Assembly (NCBI GenBank): GCA_945928575.1
Contig: CAMENP010000003.1
Location: 97,925 to 161,924, forward strand
Source of the DNA: an uncultured Butyrivibrio sp.
GTDB taxonomy: Bacteria > Bacillota > Clostridia > Lachnospirales > Lachnospiraceae
Direction: 5' to 3'
DNA: 64,000 bases
The notes beneath the pieces are model-generated. The model searched no databases. It was not told the DNA's origin and was given only the letters and a program-made list of their open reading frames with translations. Shown one piece after another: positions 16,689-26,675 of this stretch (positions are counted from its first letter, which is position 1; each line of letters starts with the position of its first letter). A program made the translations under genes and the position numbers.

Positions 16689-19259
16689 ATGAAGAGAGGA
16701 TTACCTGCAAAAATATTGATAGTGGCAGTCTGCGCAGTTATGCTTACAGCATGCGGCAATAAAGAAAACAATCTGCCGGAGCAGACAACAGCAGAGGAGG
16801 AGACAGAAACCGAAATGGAAATAACGGAACAGATTAAAGCGGATGAAGTGCGTCAGGTCATTATAGACGGCAATAAAGCAATAAAAGACGAGAACCGCCG
16901 GTATGAAGGAATGGGTTATATATCGGCAAACAATTCATCAAGACTTTTGTTGGATTATAAGGATGAGAATCCGGAGGCGTATTGGGAAATACTCAATTAT
17001 GTTTTCGGAAGCGACGGGCTGAATGTCGGATTGTTCAAGCTTGAAATGGGAGCGGATGTCGATTCGTCATCAGGAACGGAACCGGCAGTCAAAAGGAGTG
17101 TTGAAGAAGCAGCGGATGTTACAAGAGGCGCAGGATATCAGCTTGCAGCTGATGCAGTTAAAGTTAATCCGGAACTGCAGATAGATATGTTATACTGGGG
17201 CATGCCGTCATGGGTGGATGAACCGGAAAATATCACGGATAAATATGCAGCAAGGTATAAATGGTATAAGGAAACTGTGGATGCGTTTTATGATACATAT
17301 AACTGCAAGCTGTCATACATAACTGTCGGATGCAACGAAAGAGGTGTGGAACCGGACTTTGTGAAATATGTTGCGGACGCATTTGAAAATGAGCAGGATG
17401 AAAGATATGATTACGGAAGCATCAAGATAGTTGCCGGAGAAGGCGTTTGCGACTGGGATATATCCAAATTAATGCTGGAAGATGAGGAACTTATGAAAGC
17501 GGTGGATGTTGTTACGTCACATTACACCTCTTTTACGAGCAATGAAACCAAGAAAATCCAGGCAGATAACGGTAAGAAAGTCTGGTTTTCGGAAGGATCA
17601 TCCCCTATGAAGAGCGAGAAACTTGCACATAACAAGGAAGATTGCGGCAGCGGCATAGGCGGATTAAACGGAATGCTTGACATAGCTTCAAGAATAACAC
17701 AGGCGATGACGGAAGGAATGACAATGTATGAATTTCAACCGTTGGTAAGTGCATATTACAGTGGAGCAACATTTTTTCCAAAACAGCTTTTAACGGCTAA
17801 TGAACCATGGAGTGGAGCGTATTCGCTGGATGCTGGATATTACATGACACTACATTTCTCAAGATTTATCAAAAACGGTTGGAAATTTGTTGAAAATGCA
17901 TGCTACGGAGACGGTGTTCCGGGAGGCGACGGACACGCAATTGTGGATTCCACGTTTAATTATATTACTTGTACAGATTCGGATACCGGCGATTACTCAA
18001 CAGTAATTGTAAATAATTCGGATAAAATACTTGAATATGATTTTGAATTGCGGAATATGGCCAAGTCAGATTCTGACGTATATGTATATGAGACTATCGA
18101 CAGCTACGATGGAACAGGAAATTATTATGATTCATTCTTTAAGTCTAAAGGATTCATAAAACCGGATAACAGTAAATTCAGCGTGACAGTAAAACCGTAT
18201 TCAATGATCACGGTATCAACACTGGATATCGGAACGACTGAATATAAAGACAGAAGCGCGGATTACCAAAATCTTGAACTGCCGTACGAGGATGATTTTG
18301 AATACAGTGACTATGAAGATGACTATCTGGCTCAAAGAGGAATGGCACCAAGATACACAACAGATCAGGGTGGTGCATTTGAAGTGGCTCGAAAAGACGG
18401 AACTAATGTACTTATGCAGATGATAACTTATGATAACAAACCTGTTGATTGGGGAAATACATCTGATCCGATAACAACTCTTCTGGATGACAAATGGCAG
18501 AATTATATTGTAAGTGCGGACGTGCATTTTACGGATAATAAAGTCGAAAGCAAAAAAGACAATTATGTAGGAATAGGAGCCAGATATAATCTTGCATCCA
18601 ATGATTACAGCGGATATGTGCTTAAACTTACGGAAACGGGCGAGGTTACGCTTAGCAAAGCAAAAAGCAAGCTGGTGAGTAAGACGGTTGACGGACTTTC
18701 ACCGGATGAATGGCATAATCTTAAACTCAAGGTAGAAGACAACACAATAACAGCATATCTGGATGACGAGCAGATTATAGAATATGTTGATGAAGAGAAT
18801 GTGGTAAACTCCGGAAGGATTGCCTTGTACAGTTCTTATCAGAACAATTATTTTGATAATCTTAAAGTGAGTGCGGATTCGGAAAATTATTCGGTGACGA
18901 GGATCGATGATATGGATGCATCCGTTACATATTCAAAGGGTGGTACAGACAAGGAAACACAGGGATGGTATTTTAATACAATTTCAAGTTATACCAATTA
19001 TAACAGGACAGTATCTGTGGGAGAACAGGATGATTATTTTGAATTTGAGTTTGCAGGAAGCTCTTTCGCACTTATAGGAAGTCAGAGCAAGGCAGTGCTT
19101 GACATTGAAGTTGACGGAGATGCGTTTGAATATGTCTGTTCAGGTTCGGGGGACAGAACGGCGATGTATGCGGGATTTGGTCTTGAAGACACAATACATA
19201 CCGTAAAGGTTACCGTCAAAGATGGCAAAATCAACCTTGATGCGATAGAATACAGGTAA
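16689..19259 (+). CDS. Secreted GH59-type glycosidase lipoprotein (galactocerebrosidase-like)
   Basis: The 856-aa precursor has a lipobox LTAC (Cys22) and a Glu/Thr linker. Residues ~70-420 resemble the (beta/alpha)8 domain of family GH59 beta-galactosidases such as human GALC: GMGYISANNSSRLLLDY near 75, a GTEP segment, MPSW, CNERG (candidate acid/base Glu217), VWFSEG (candidate nucleophile Glu302) and ANEPWSGAY. The following region (~430-520) fits the beta domain and ~540-745 a lectin-like (concanavalin-type) domain as in GALC. A further beta domain ends the protein. Activity on beta-galactosyl substrates is inferred. The terminator 44 nt downstream ends the operon. Confidence 0.8.
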   Translation: MKRGLPAKILIVAVCAVMLTACGNKENNLPEQTTAEEETETEMEITEQIKADEVRQVIIDGNKAIKDENRRYEGMGYISANNSSRLLLDYKDENPEAYWEILNYVFGSDGLNVGLFKLEMGADVDSSSGTEPAVKRSVEEAADVTRGAGYQLAADAVKVNPELQIDMLYWGMPSWVDEPENITDKYAARYKWYKETVDAFYDTYNCKLSYITVGCNERGVEPDFVKYVADAFENEQDERYDYGSIKIVAGEGVCDWDISKLMLEDEELMKAVDVVTSHYTSFTSNETKKIQADNGKKVWFSEGSSPMKSEKLAHNKEDCGSGIGGLNGMLDIASRITQAMTEGMTMYEFQPLVSAYYSGATFFPKQLLTANEPWSGAYSLDAGYYMTLHFSRFIKNGWKFVENACYGDGVPGGDGHAIVDSTFNYITCTDSDTGDYSTVIVNNSDKILEYDFELRNMAKSDSDVYVYETIDSYDGTGNYYDSFFKSKGFIKPDNSKFSVTVKPYSMITVSTLDIGTTEYKDRSADYQNLELPYEDDFEYSDYEDDYLAQRGMAPRYTTDQGGAFEVARKDGTNVLMQMITYDNKPVDWGNTSDPITTLLDDKWQNYIVSADVHFTDNKVESKKDNYVGIGARYNLASNDYSGYVLKLTETGEVTLSKAKSKLVSKTVDGLSPDEWHNLKLKVEDNTITAYLDDEQIIEYVDEENVVNSGRIALYSSYQNNYFDNLKVSADSENYSVTRIDDMDASVTYSKGGTDKETQGWYFNTISSYTNYNRTVSVGEQDDYFEFEFAGSSFALIGSQSKAVLDIEVDGDAFEYVCSGSGDRTAMYAGFGLEDTIHTVKVTVKDGKINLDAIEYR

Positions 19260-19302
19260 AAAATGGGAATATCCCCCACATAATGTAAGATTGTCATATA
19301 AG

Positions 19303-19345
19303 GCAGCAGAGAAACTCTTAAAAAGAGTGAATCTGCTGCTTTCTT
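19303..19345 (+). terminator. Intrinsic terminator after the GH59 gene
   Basis: Outer stem GCAGCAGA (19303-19310) with TCTGCTGC (19332-19339), an inner ACTCTT/AAGAGT stem, then a T-rich tail. Confidence 0.8.
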
Positions 19346-19383
19346 TGCGTCCAAAGAAATTATGAAATTCTTTAAATATGCTC

Positions 19384-19412
19384 TTGATATTTATGTAAAA
19401 ATGGGCTAAAAT
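19384..19412 (+). promoter_or_regulatory. Promoter of the dcw cluster
   Basis: -35 TTGATA (19384-19389), exact 17-nt spacer, -10 TAAAAT (19407-19412), directly upstream of the MraZ repeat array. Confidence 0.75.
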
Positions 19413-19421
19413 GGCATTAAA

Positions 19422-19466
19422 AGTGGTAAAAAGTGTGACTTAGTGAAAGATTGTGGAACGAAGTGG
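19422..19466 (+). promoter_or_regulatory. MraZ operator: five 10-bp-spaced AGTGG-type repeats
   Basis: Pentamers start at 19422, 19432, 19442, 19452 and 19462: AGTGG, AGTGT, AGTGA, TGTGG, AGTGG. The exact 10-bp phase puts them on one DNA face. MraZ is known to bind direct repeats of this kind (TGGG-type in E. coli, AAAGTG-type in mycoplasmas) upstream of its own gene. The array lies just after the -10 box, so bound MraZ should repress the whole dcw operon. Confidence 0.8.
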
Positions 19467-19509
19467 TAGATTTCAGCCATAAGATTTTGGAAAGAAAGGG
19501 GTGATGACA

Positions 19510-19947
19510 ATGTTCATGGGTCAGTATAACCATACAATTGACGCCAAAGGACGTGTTATCATACCTGCTAAGTTTCGTGAGAAACTCGGAAATTCTTTTG
19601 TGGTCACCAAGGGACTTGACGGATGCCTTTACGGATACGCCAATGATGACTGGGCAGCCTTTGAAGAAAGGCTTGGCACACTCCCTATTACCAATAAGAA
19701 CACCAGACAGTTCACCAGATTTTTCCTTGCGGGAGCAGCGGAATGTGAGCTTGATAAACAGGGAAGAATACTTTTGCCGGCAGTGTTAAGAGAATTTGCC
19801 GGACTTGAGAAAGACGTGGTGTTGGTTGGCTCTGCAAGCAAAATAGAGATTTGGAGCAAGGAACGCTTTGATGAATCCAATGCCGAATATGAAGGCAATA
19901 TGGATGAAGTTGCAGCTAATATGGAGAATCTTGGATTCTCTATTTAA
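19510..19947 (+). CDS. mraZ: Division/cell wall cluster transcriptional repressor MraZ
   Basis: A ring-forming AbrB/SpoVT-fold DNA-binding protein that controls its own operon. It has two MraZ half-domains, each with the D-x-K/Q-GR motif (DAKGRVIIPAKFRE near residue 10 and DKQGRILLPAVLRE near 80). In-frame alternatives exist at 19501 (GTG) and 19504 (ATG). The ATG at 19510 was preferred because it gives the family start MFMGQYNHTIDAKGR and has the best spacing from AAAGGGGTGA. Predicted length is 145 aa. Confidence 0.95.
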   Translation: MFMGQYNHTIDAKGRVIIPAKFREKLGNSFVVTKGLDGCLYGYANDDWAAFEERLGTLPITNKNTRQFTRFFLAGAAECELDKQGRILLPAVLREFAGLEKDVVLVGSASKIEIWSKERFDESNAEYEGNMDEVAANMENLGFSI

Positions 19948-19961
19948 ACCGGAGGTTTTGA

Positions 19962-20903
19962 ATGGAATTTGTACACAAATCGGTTTTGCTTAATGAAACG
20001 ATAGAAGGACTTAACATTAAGCCTGACGGCATATATGTTGACGGAACCTTAGGCGGTGCCGGACATTCATATCATATATGTGAGAGACTTACAGAGGGCG
20101 GACGGCTCATCGGAATCGACCAGGATGAAGATGCCATCGCTGCCGCGAAGAAGAGGCTTGAACCGTTTGCCGACAGGGTAACTATCATAAGAGACAACTA
20201 TTGCAATATGAAAAATGCACTGGCCAATATCGGTGTGACGAAGGTTGACGGAATACTTCTTGATATCGGAGTGTCATCTTATCAGCTGGATGCTGCGGAA
20301 CGCGGCTTTACATATAATGACGAAGATGCACCGCTTGATATGAGAATGGACAGGCGTAATCCGATGACGGCAGAAGATATCGTTAATGATTACAGCGAAA
20401 TGGAATTGTTCAGAGTGATCAGGGACTACGGTGAGGACAAGTTCGCCAAGAATATTGCCAAGCATATTGTACAGGCCAGACAGAATGAAAGAATACGTAC
20501 AACCGGGCAGCTGGTTGAGATAATAAAGGCAGCTATACCGATGAAATTCAGGGCGACCGGAGGTCACCCGGCCAAGAGAACATTTCAGGCATTAAGAATT
20601 GAACTTAATAAAGAGCTTGAAGTCCTTGAGAATTCCATTGATGAAATGATAGAGCTTTTAAATGACGGCGGAAGGCTTTGCATAATAACATTCCATTCGC
20701 TTGAAGACAGAATCGTAAAGAACAAGTTCAGGGATAACGTAAACACATGTACATGCCCGCCGGAATTTCCGGTTTGTGTATGCGGCAATAAGCCAAAGGG
20801 CGTTATCATTACAAGAAAGCCGATAGTACCGTCGGAAGAGGAACTTGAGGAAAATAAAAGAGCCAAGAGCTCAAAGTTAAGGATATTTGAGAGAAAATTA
20901 TAG
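19962..20903 (+). CDS. rsmH: 16S rRNA (cytosine-1402-N4)-methyltransferase
   Basis: SAM-dependent methyltransferase, formerly MraW. It starts [12 protein letters not shown] and has the SAM loop [20 protein letters not shown], the [13 protein letters not shown] motif and [10 protein letters not shown] are all in place. The 313-aa length is typical. It follows mraZ after 14 nt with CCGGAGG as ribosome site, the standard second position of the cluster. Confidence 0.96.
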   Translation: MEFVHKSVLLNETIEGLNIKPDGIYVDGTLGGAGHSYHICERLTEGGRLIGIDQDEDAIAAAKKRLEPFADRVTIIRDNYCNMKNALANIGVTKVDGILLDIGVSSYQLDAAERGFTYNDEDAPLDMRMDRRNPMTAEDIVNDYSEMELFRVIRDYGEDKFAKNIAKHIVQARQNERIRTTGQLVEIIKAAIPMKFRATGGHPAKRTFQALRIELNKELEVLENSIDEMIELLNDGGRLCIITFHSLEDRIVKNKFRDNVNTCTCPPEFPVCVCGNKPKGVIITRKPIVPSEEELEENKRAKSSKLRIFERKL

Positions 20904-20930
20904 ATGTGGAAATAAAACGGGAGGCAGATT

Positions 20931-21419
20931 ATGGCAGACAACAGATACACAACAGAATATATGTACGGAAGCGAGGCGCCGCAGAGGGTAGCAGACGAGC
21001 CTGTAAGGGTTCCGAGAAGAAAGAACGGAAATGTTTCACAGGAGAGACAGAGACAGGCGCAGAACCGCAGAATAGAAGAAAACAGGGCAAGGGCTACAAG
21101 AGTCGGAGGAGTCTTCACACTTTTGATCGCAGCGGCTATCGGAGTTATGCTTTTTACATGCACCAACTATGTTTCGCTGATTAATACCAAGAGCAGCAAT
21201 GCCGGTAAGATTTCGACACTTCAGGCACAGCTTGAGGATCTTAAGACTGAGAACGACCAGAAAGAACTTTCAATTGACACTTCAATTGACTATGAGTATA
21301 TTTATAATGTAGCAGTTAAAGAACTCGGAATGGTATATGCATCCGAGGACCAGATCATTAATTATAAGAGTGGCGAAAGCGAGTATGTAATGCAGTTTAA
21401 GGACATACCCGAGCGATAA
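20931..21419 (+). CDS. ftsL: FtsL-like cell division protein
   Basis: A short bitopic protein (162 aa): basic Arg/Gln-rich cytoplasmic part (about 1-57), one transmembrane helix (about 60-80, VFTLLIAAAIGVMLFTCTNY), then an extracytoplasmic coiled coil (about 85-120). Sequence alone is weak evidence, as FtsL diverges fast. Topology plus position between rsmH and the division PBP make FtsL the best call. It would join FtsQ/DivIB and DivIC in the divisome. The ATG at 20931 follows GGGAGG. Confidence 0.8.
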   Translation: MADNRYTTEYMYGSEAPQRVADEPVRVPRRKNGNVSQERQRQAQNRRIEENRARATRVGGVFTLLIAAAIGVMLFTCTNYVSLINTKSSNAGKISTLQAQLEDLKTENDQKELSIDTSIDYEYIYNVAVKELGMVYASEDQIINYKSGESEYVMQFKDIPER

Positions 21420-21433
21420 TTTAAGGAGAAGTC

Positions 21434-23500
21434 ATGGCAGTAAGAAGACGTAAAAGCATCAAATTCACAACACTTATGCAGAAGAAGCTTTTAATTATTT
21501 TTTTGATTGTCATGACTTTACTTATTGGATTATCGATAGTAATAATCCAGAAAAACGTCAGCAAGGGATATGAATATTCCAAGGCGGTATACGATAATTT
21601 CAATTACAGCAGCCGTACCATACCGGCCAGAAGAGGCGATATCACAGACAGAAACGGTACGGTCATCGCTTACAGTTCCAAGGTATATAATTTAATAATA
21701 GACGCAAAGGTGCTTTTATCGGATGCTACATACAGAGAGCCGACGGTAGAGGCTTTGCTGCAGTACTTTGATCTGGATGAGAAAGAACTTAACGATTATA
21801 TCGATGACAATGCCAAGCGTAAGTCATCCGGAGACAAGGTCGACAGTTACAAGCGTATGTTAAGTGAGCTGGCCGATAAAGACATCGAAGAATTCAGCAA
21901 TAAGATGAATGAGAAAAACTCGCTTATAAAAGGCGTCTGGTTTGAAGATGAGTATAAAAGAATATACCCATACAGCAGTTTCGCATGTGACCTTATGGGA
22001 TTCGCAAGCAATGCCAACGGCGGTGAGCTCGGAATCGAGAGCAGCTATAATGATGAATTGTCCGGAACGGACGGAAGAATTTACGGATATATTAATGACA
22101 GCAGTTATGAAGCCAACAGACGTAATGCCATAAACGGCAATACTGTTGTATCGACAATAGATTATACGATACAGAATATTATAGAACAGGCAATCAAAGA
22201 TTTTAATGATGAGTATGGCTCCAAAAGCACCTCGGTGATCGTTGCTGATCCGAATACAATGGAAATACTCGGGATGGCGGATTATCCGGTTTTTGATCTC
22301 AATAATCCGAGAGATCTGACATCGATATATTCCACGGAAGAACTTGAAGCATTCACGGATGACGAATTTAAGGATGCACTTTATAAGGTTTGGTCCAATT
22401 ACTGCGTTTCATCGATATATGAGCCGGGTTCCGTTTTCAAGGCATTTACGATTGCAGAAGCGCTTGATGAGAAGAAAGCAGACCTGAAAGATGTATATAC
22501 ATGTGATGGTAAAGGAGTGTACAATTCATCGACAATCCTCTGTCACGGCGGAGACGGACACGGTGATATAACGCTCAGCGGGGCGCTTACCGAGTCTTGC
22601 AACGATGCCCTTATGCAGATAGGTATGATGCTTGGAGTAAAGACATTCTGCCGTTATCTGGAGGATTACAAATTCGGTTCCAAGACGGGAATCGATCTTC
22701 CGGGAGAGGAAAACGGACTACTTATAGACGAATCCACAATGATGGATGTCGATCTTGCGACAAACTCATTCGGACAGAACCTGAATGTAACGATGACCCA
22801 GATGGTGGCTACATTTGCTTCGTTTATCAATGGCGGATATTATTATCAGCCGCATGTGGTTAAGCAGATACTTTCCGAATCGGGAGAGCCTGTCAAAACG
22901 ATTAATCCTACACTTGTTACACAGACGATCTCATCCGACACATCCCATACGATGAGGGAAATGATGAGAGCAGTTGTGGATTACGGAACAGGCGGATATG
23001 TCCATATGGACGGATACTCGATCGGCGGTAAAACAGGTACGGCAGAGAAAGCCGGACGTGATAAGACGGAATATGTAATATCATTTATGGGATTTGCACC
23101 GGCAGAGAATCCGGAAGTACTTGTATATGTAGTAATTGATACACCGGACTGCGAAGAATATAACACATCATGGCCAGCCCAGGTACTTGCAAGGGCTATT
23201 ATGGAGAAACTTCTGCCTTATATGGGAATACAGCCGGATAATGCAGATTACGATGCGGATATTTATCTTGATGCCGATAAACTTGACGAGAAAGTCGTTA
23301 AACCTAAGATCAATTCCAATCCTGTGCCTGATCCGGCCGATAAGCCTTCGGATACGCAGACAGATGGTAATAATGATAATAATGACGCAGCGGACAAGCC
23401 GGGTGATGAAGACGAGACGCCTGCACAGACACCGGCGGCGCAGGATGAGACACCGGCCGATACACCGCCTCCTGAAGAGACAACAGCCGCAGAACAGTAA
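21434..23500 (+). CDS. Class B penicillin-binding protein (division transpeptidase, PBP2x/FtsI type)
   Basis: Membrane-anchored DD-transpeptidase that cross-links septal peptidoglycan. One N-terminal transmembrane helix (about 18-38), a dimerisation domain starting RRGDITDRNG, then the transpeptidase domain with the SxxK active site (EPGSVFK, Ser near 334), SxN (SCNDA) and KTG (GKTGTAEK). No PASTA domains follow. Instead there is a ~70-residue Asp/Pro/Thr-rich tail. At 688 aa it is the larger of two adjacent class B PBPs. Confidence 0.93.
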   Translation: MAVRRRKSIKFTTLMQKKLLIIFLIVMTLLIGLSIVIIQKNVSKGYEYSKAVYDNFNYSSRTIPARRGDITDRNGTVIAYSSKVYNLIIDAKVLLSDATYREPTVEALLQYFDLDEKELNDYIDDNAKRKSSGDKVDSYKRMLSELADKDIEEFSNKMNEKNSLIKGVWFEDEYKRIYPYSSFACDLMGFASNANGGELGIESSYNDELSGTDGRIYGYINDSSYEANRRNAINGNTVVSTIDYTIQNIIEQAIKDFNDEYGSKSTSVIVADPNTMEILGMADYPVFDLNNPRDLTSIYSTEELEAFTDDEFKDALYKVWSNYCVSSIYEPGSVFKAFTIAEALDEKKADLKDVYTCDGKGVYNSSTILCHGGDGHGDITLSGALTESCNDALMQIGMMLGVKTFCRYLEDYKFGSKTGIDLPGEENGLLIDESTMMDVDLATNSFGQNLNVTMTQMVATFASFINGGYYYQPHVVKQILSESGEPVKTINPTLVTQTISSDTSHTMREMMRAVVDYGTGGYVHMDGYSIGGKTGTAEKAGRDKTEYVISFMGFAPAENPEVLVYVVIDTPDCEEYNTSWPAQVLARAIMEKLLPYMGIQPDNADYDADIYLDADKLDEKVVKPKINSNPVPDPADKPSDTQTDGNNDNNDAADKPGDEDETPAQTPAAQDETPADTPPPEETTAAEQ

Positions 23501-23566
23501 CAATAAACGAATAGAAATGTCTTTTGCGTAATAAACTGTAAATAAATACCATAGCCGGGCAGATAT

Positions 23567-25297
23567 ATGAAAACAAATAAAAAACATCGCACCGGAATAA
23601 AAATATACGCAGTTATTGCAATGTCATTACTGGTTCTTTTGATTGTGAGGCTTACTTATGTCACAATTTTCTGCTCTGATGAGCTTAATGCGGCGGCGAC
23701 AATGCTTCATGAAAGAGAAAGGGCAGTTAAAGCACCGCGCGGGCGCATAATCACAGCCGACGGAACGGTAATGGCGGATAATAAAACAGTTTGTACGGTA
23801 TCCGTTATCCACTCACAGATAGAGGATGAGGAATATGTTATCGATACGTTAAGCCGCGAACTTGATATGAGCGAAGACAAGGTGCGCTCTTATGTTGAAA
23901 AAATAAGTTCAATGGAGCGTATCAAGTCAAATGTCTCCAAGGAAACCGGAGACAGGATCCGTGAATATAATATTCCCGGAGTGAAAGTGGATGAGGACAG
24001 TAAAAGAACCTATCCGCACAATGAACTGGCGTCCAAAGTCATGGGTTTTACCGGAGCGGACAATCAGGGAATCGTCGGACTCGAGGTAAAATATGATAGT
24101 CTGCTTGCCGGCGTAAACGGTGAGATACTAACGCTTGCGGATGCGGCGGGAATTGAACTCGACGATTATGAAGAGAAAAGGAAAGATCCGATACCCGGCA
24201 ATGACTTATATATAAGTCTTGATTATAATATACAGTCATACTGTATGCAGGCCGCCATGAAAACATACGAAGCCAAACAGGCCAAAAGCGTCAGCATTAT
24301 AGTTATGAATCCGCAGACCGGAGAATTACTTGCAATGGTCAACTATCCGGAATATAATCTAAATGATCCGTATACGCTCAACTATGATATTCAGGTATCG
24401 GATGAGAAAGAAAAAATGGAACTCCTTAATGCCATGTGGCGTAACGGAGTGATTAATGATACCTATGAACCCGGATCCACATTCAAAGTCATAACGGCGA
24501 CGGCCGGACTTTCATGCGGAGCGGTAAGTTTATCGGATACGTATTGCTGCGGAGGAAGTACTGTTGTCGGTTCGAGAACCATACGATGCCATAAAACCAC
24601 GGGACACGGTACGCAGACATTTGCACAGACACTTATGAATTCGTGCAACCCGGCATTTATAACATGGGGCTTAAGAACGGGTGTTGATAATTTTCTCACC
24701 TATATGGACAGATTGGGACTTATGTCCGTGACGGGCGTTGACCTTCCGGGAGAGGCCTCAACAATCATGCATAAGAAAGAGAATATTAAGGAACTTGAAT
24801 TGGCAACGATGTCGTTCGGACAGTCATTCCAGATTACACCGCTTCAGCTGATGCGCGCGATAAGCTGCGTGGTTAACGGAGGAACACTTATTACTCCGCA
24901 TTTTGGTGTCAGGACAATAGATTCACAAGGCAATATTAACACACTTGAATATGAGACAACATCCGGTGTGATAACCGAAGATGTAAGCAATACCATGAAA
25001 ATGCTGCTTAAATCCGTTGTATCGGAAGGCGGCGGAGGCAAGTGTTACATCGAAGGATATTCAATAGGAGGCAAGACGGCTACCTCACAGAAACTGCCGA
25101 GAAGTGAACACAAATACATAGCTTCTTTTATCGGCTTTGCACCTGCAGAGAATCCGCAGGTCATGGCAATGTGCATTATTGATGAACCGCAGGGAATTTA
25201 CTACGGAGGAACAATTGCGGCACCGGTAGTCAGAGAAGTTTTTGAAAATATACTCCCTTATCTGGGGATAGAACAAAGTGAGAAAGGAACACAGTGA
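23567..25297 (+). CDS. Second class B penicillin-binding protein (SpoVD/FtsI-like) with KTA in place of KTG
   Basis: A 576-aa transpeptidase with one N-terminal membrane helix (about 11-31), a RGRIITADG dimerisation start, SxxK in EPGSTFK (Ser near 304) and SxN in NSCNP. The third catalytic motif reads GGKTATSQ: the glycine of KTG is alanine. No PASTA domains. It sits where spoVD sits in Bacillus, but a sporulation role cannot be deduced. The ribosome site before 23567 is poor, and a 66-nt gap separates it from the first PBP. Confidence 0.9.
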   Translation: MKTNKKHRTGIKIYAVIAMSLLVLLIVRLTYVTIFCSDELNAAATMLHERERAVKAPRGRIITADGTVMADNKTVCTVSVIHSQIEDEEYVIDTLSRELDMSEDKVRSYVEKISSMERIKSNVSKETGDRIREYNIPGVKVDEDSKRTYPHNELASKVMGFTGADNQGIVGLEVKYDSLLAGVNGEILTLADAAGIELDDYEEKRKDPIPGNDLYISLDYNIQSYCMQAAMKTYEAKQAKSVSIIVMNPQTGELLAMVNYPEYNLNDPYTLNYDIQVSDEKEKMELLNAMWRNGVINDTYEPGSTFKVITATAGLSCGAVSLSDTYCCGGSTVVGSRTIRCHKTTGHGTQTFAQTLMNSCNPAFITWGLRTGVDNFLTYMDRLGLMSVTGVDLPGEASTIMHKKENIKELELATMSFGQSFQITPLQLMRAISCVVNGGTLITPHFGVRTIDSQGNINTLEYETTSGVITEDVSNTMKMLLKSVVSEGGGGKCYIEGYSIGGKTATSQKLPRSEHKYIASFIGFAPAENPQVMAMCIIDEPQGIYYGGTIAAPVVREVFENILPYLGIEQSEKGTQ

Positions 25298-26652
25298 TGA
25301 TGAATGTAGATGGTAAGAAAATAGTTGTTGTAGGAACCGGTGTAAGCGGAATCGGAGCAGTTAAGCTTCTGGTTCAGACCAAGGCTGTGATTACATTGTA
25401 TGACGGCAATGAGAAACTTATCGAAAGCGATGTGAGAGCAAAGCTTCCGGAAAACTGCGATGTCAGGATAATTCTCGGAGAGATGCCAAAGAATGTAATT
25501 AATGACACGAATCTGCTCGTAATAAGTCCCGGAGTACCGATTGACAGCCCAATCGTACTTGCTTTTAAAGATGCAGGGGTAACCGTATGGGGCGAAATCG
25601 AGCTTGCATATAATTTTGAGCAGGGTACAGTGTATGCTATAACAGGAACCAACGGTAAAACAACGACTACAACTCTTATAGGCGAAATCATGAAGGAGTG
25701 GAATCCGAAAACTTTTGTTGTCGGCAATATCGGTACATCATATACGGGAGAGGTTCTTAAGACTTCTAAGGACAGTATTACCGTTGCCGAGATAAGCAGC
25801 TTCCAGCTTGAGACGATCCATGATTTCAGACCTGCCGGAAGTGCTATATTAAACATCACGCCGGATCATCTTAACAGACATTATACAATGGAAAATTATA
25901 TATCGGTCAAAGAGTCTATTACGCGCAACCAGAAAGACGGTGATTTCTGCGTACTTAATTATGATGATGAAGTACTTCGCGGATTCGGAAGTAAAATAAA
26001 CAATGCTGTATTTTTCTCAAGAAAAACTGTTCTTAAAGAGGGTGTTTTCCTTGAAAAAGGTATGATCAAATGTGCTTTTGACGGCAGAACACAGGATGTT
26101 ATCGATGTTAAAGATTTATTTATATTCGGAAATCACAATTACGAAAACGTTATGGCAGCGGTTGCGATGACAGTCAAGGCCGGAGTACCGCTTGATATTA
26201 TCGTAAGGGTTCTTAAGGCATTTAAAGGTGTTGAACACAGAATCGAGTTCGTCAGGGAACTTGATGGAGTAACATATTATAACGATTCAAAGGGAACCAA
26301 TCCGGATTCATCAATTAAAGCACTTGAGGCTATGTCAAAACCTACATTGATAATTGCCGGAGGATATGATAAACATTCGGAATTCGACGGATTTATCGAT
26401 GCGTTTGACGGCAAAGTCAAGCTTATGGTTCTTATAGGAACGACGGCACCTCAGATTGAGAAAACCGCGCGTGCACATGGATTTGACAATATCATCAATA
26501 CGGACAGCCTTGAAAAAGCAGTTCAGATATGCCATGACAATGCCGTTTCCGGTGATGTTGTACTGCTCTCACCGGCATGCGCAAGCTGGGATATGTTTAA
26601 GAGCTACGAGGAACGCGGCAGACTCTTTAAGGAATATGTAAACAGATTTTAG
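25297..26652 (+). CDS. murD: UDP-N-acetylmuramoylalanine--D-glutamate ligase
   Basis: Mur ligase adding D-Glu to UDP-MurNAc-L-Ala in the cytoplasm. N-terminal Rossmann domain (VVVGTGVSGIG), ATP loop GTNGKTTTTT (about 118-127), the central-domain motif NITPDHLNRH and C-terminal YYNDSKGTNPDS. Possible starts are GTG 25294, ATG 25297 and ATG 25300. AAAGGAA fits 25297 best, which shares its A with the upstream TGA stop. Unusually, mraY does not precede it. Confidence 0.94.
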   Translation: MMNVDGKKIVVVGTGVSGIGAVKLLVQTKAVITLYDGNEKLIESDVRAKLPENCDVRIILGEMPKNVINDTNLLVISPGVPIDSPIVLAFKDAGVTVWGEIELAYNFEQGTVYAITGTNGKTTTTTLIGEIMKEWNPKTFVVGNIGTSYTGEVLKTSKDSITVAEISSFQLETIHDFRPAGSAILNITPDHLNRHYTMENYISVKESITRNQKDGDFCVLNYDDEVLRGFGSKINNAVFFSRKTVLKEGVFLEKGMIKCAFDGRTQDVIDVKDLFIFGNHNYENVMAAVAMTVKAGVPLDIIVRVLKAFKGVEHRIEFVRELDGVTYYNDSKGTNPDSSIKALEAMSKPTLIIAGGYDKHSEFDGFIDAFDGKVKLMVLIGTTAPQIEKTARAHGFDNIINTDSLEKAVQICHDNAVSGDVVLLSPACASWDMFKSYEERGRLFKEYVNRF

Positions 26653-26675
26653 ATTGATCGTAAGGGAGATATGCA

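Noticed and set aside
23168..23592. Arg/Cys/Ser-rich minus-strand frames opposite the first PBP tail
   Set aside because: Their composition is produced by the complement of the Asp/Pro/Thr-rich tail codons; no ribosome site or motif.
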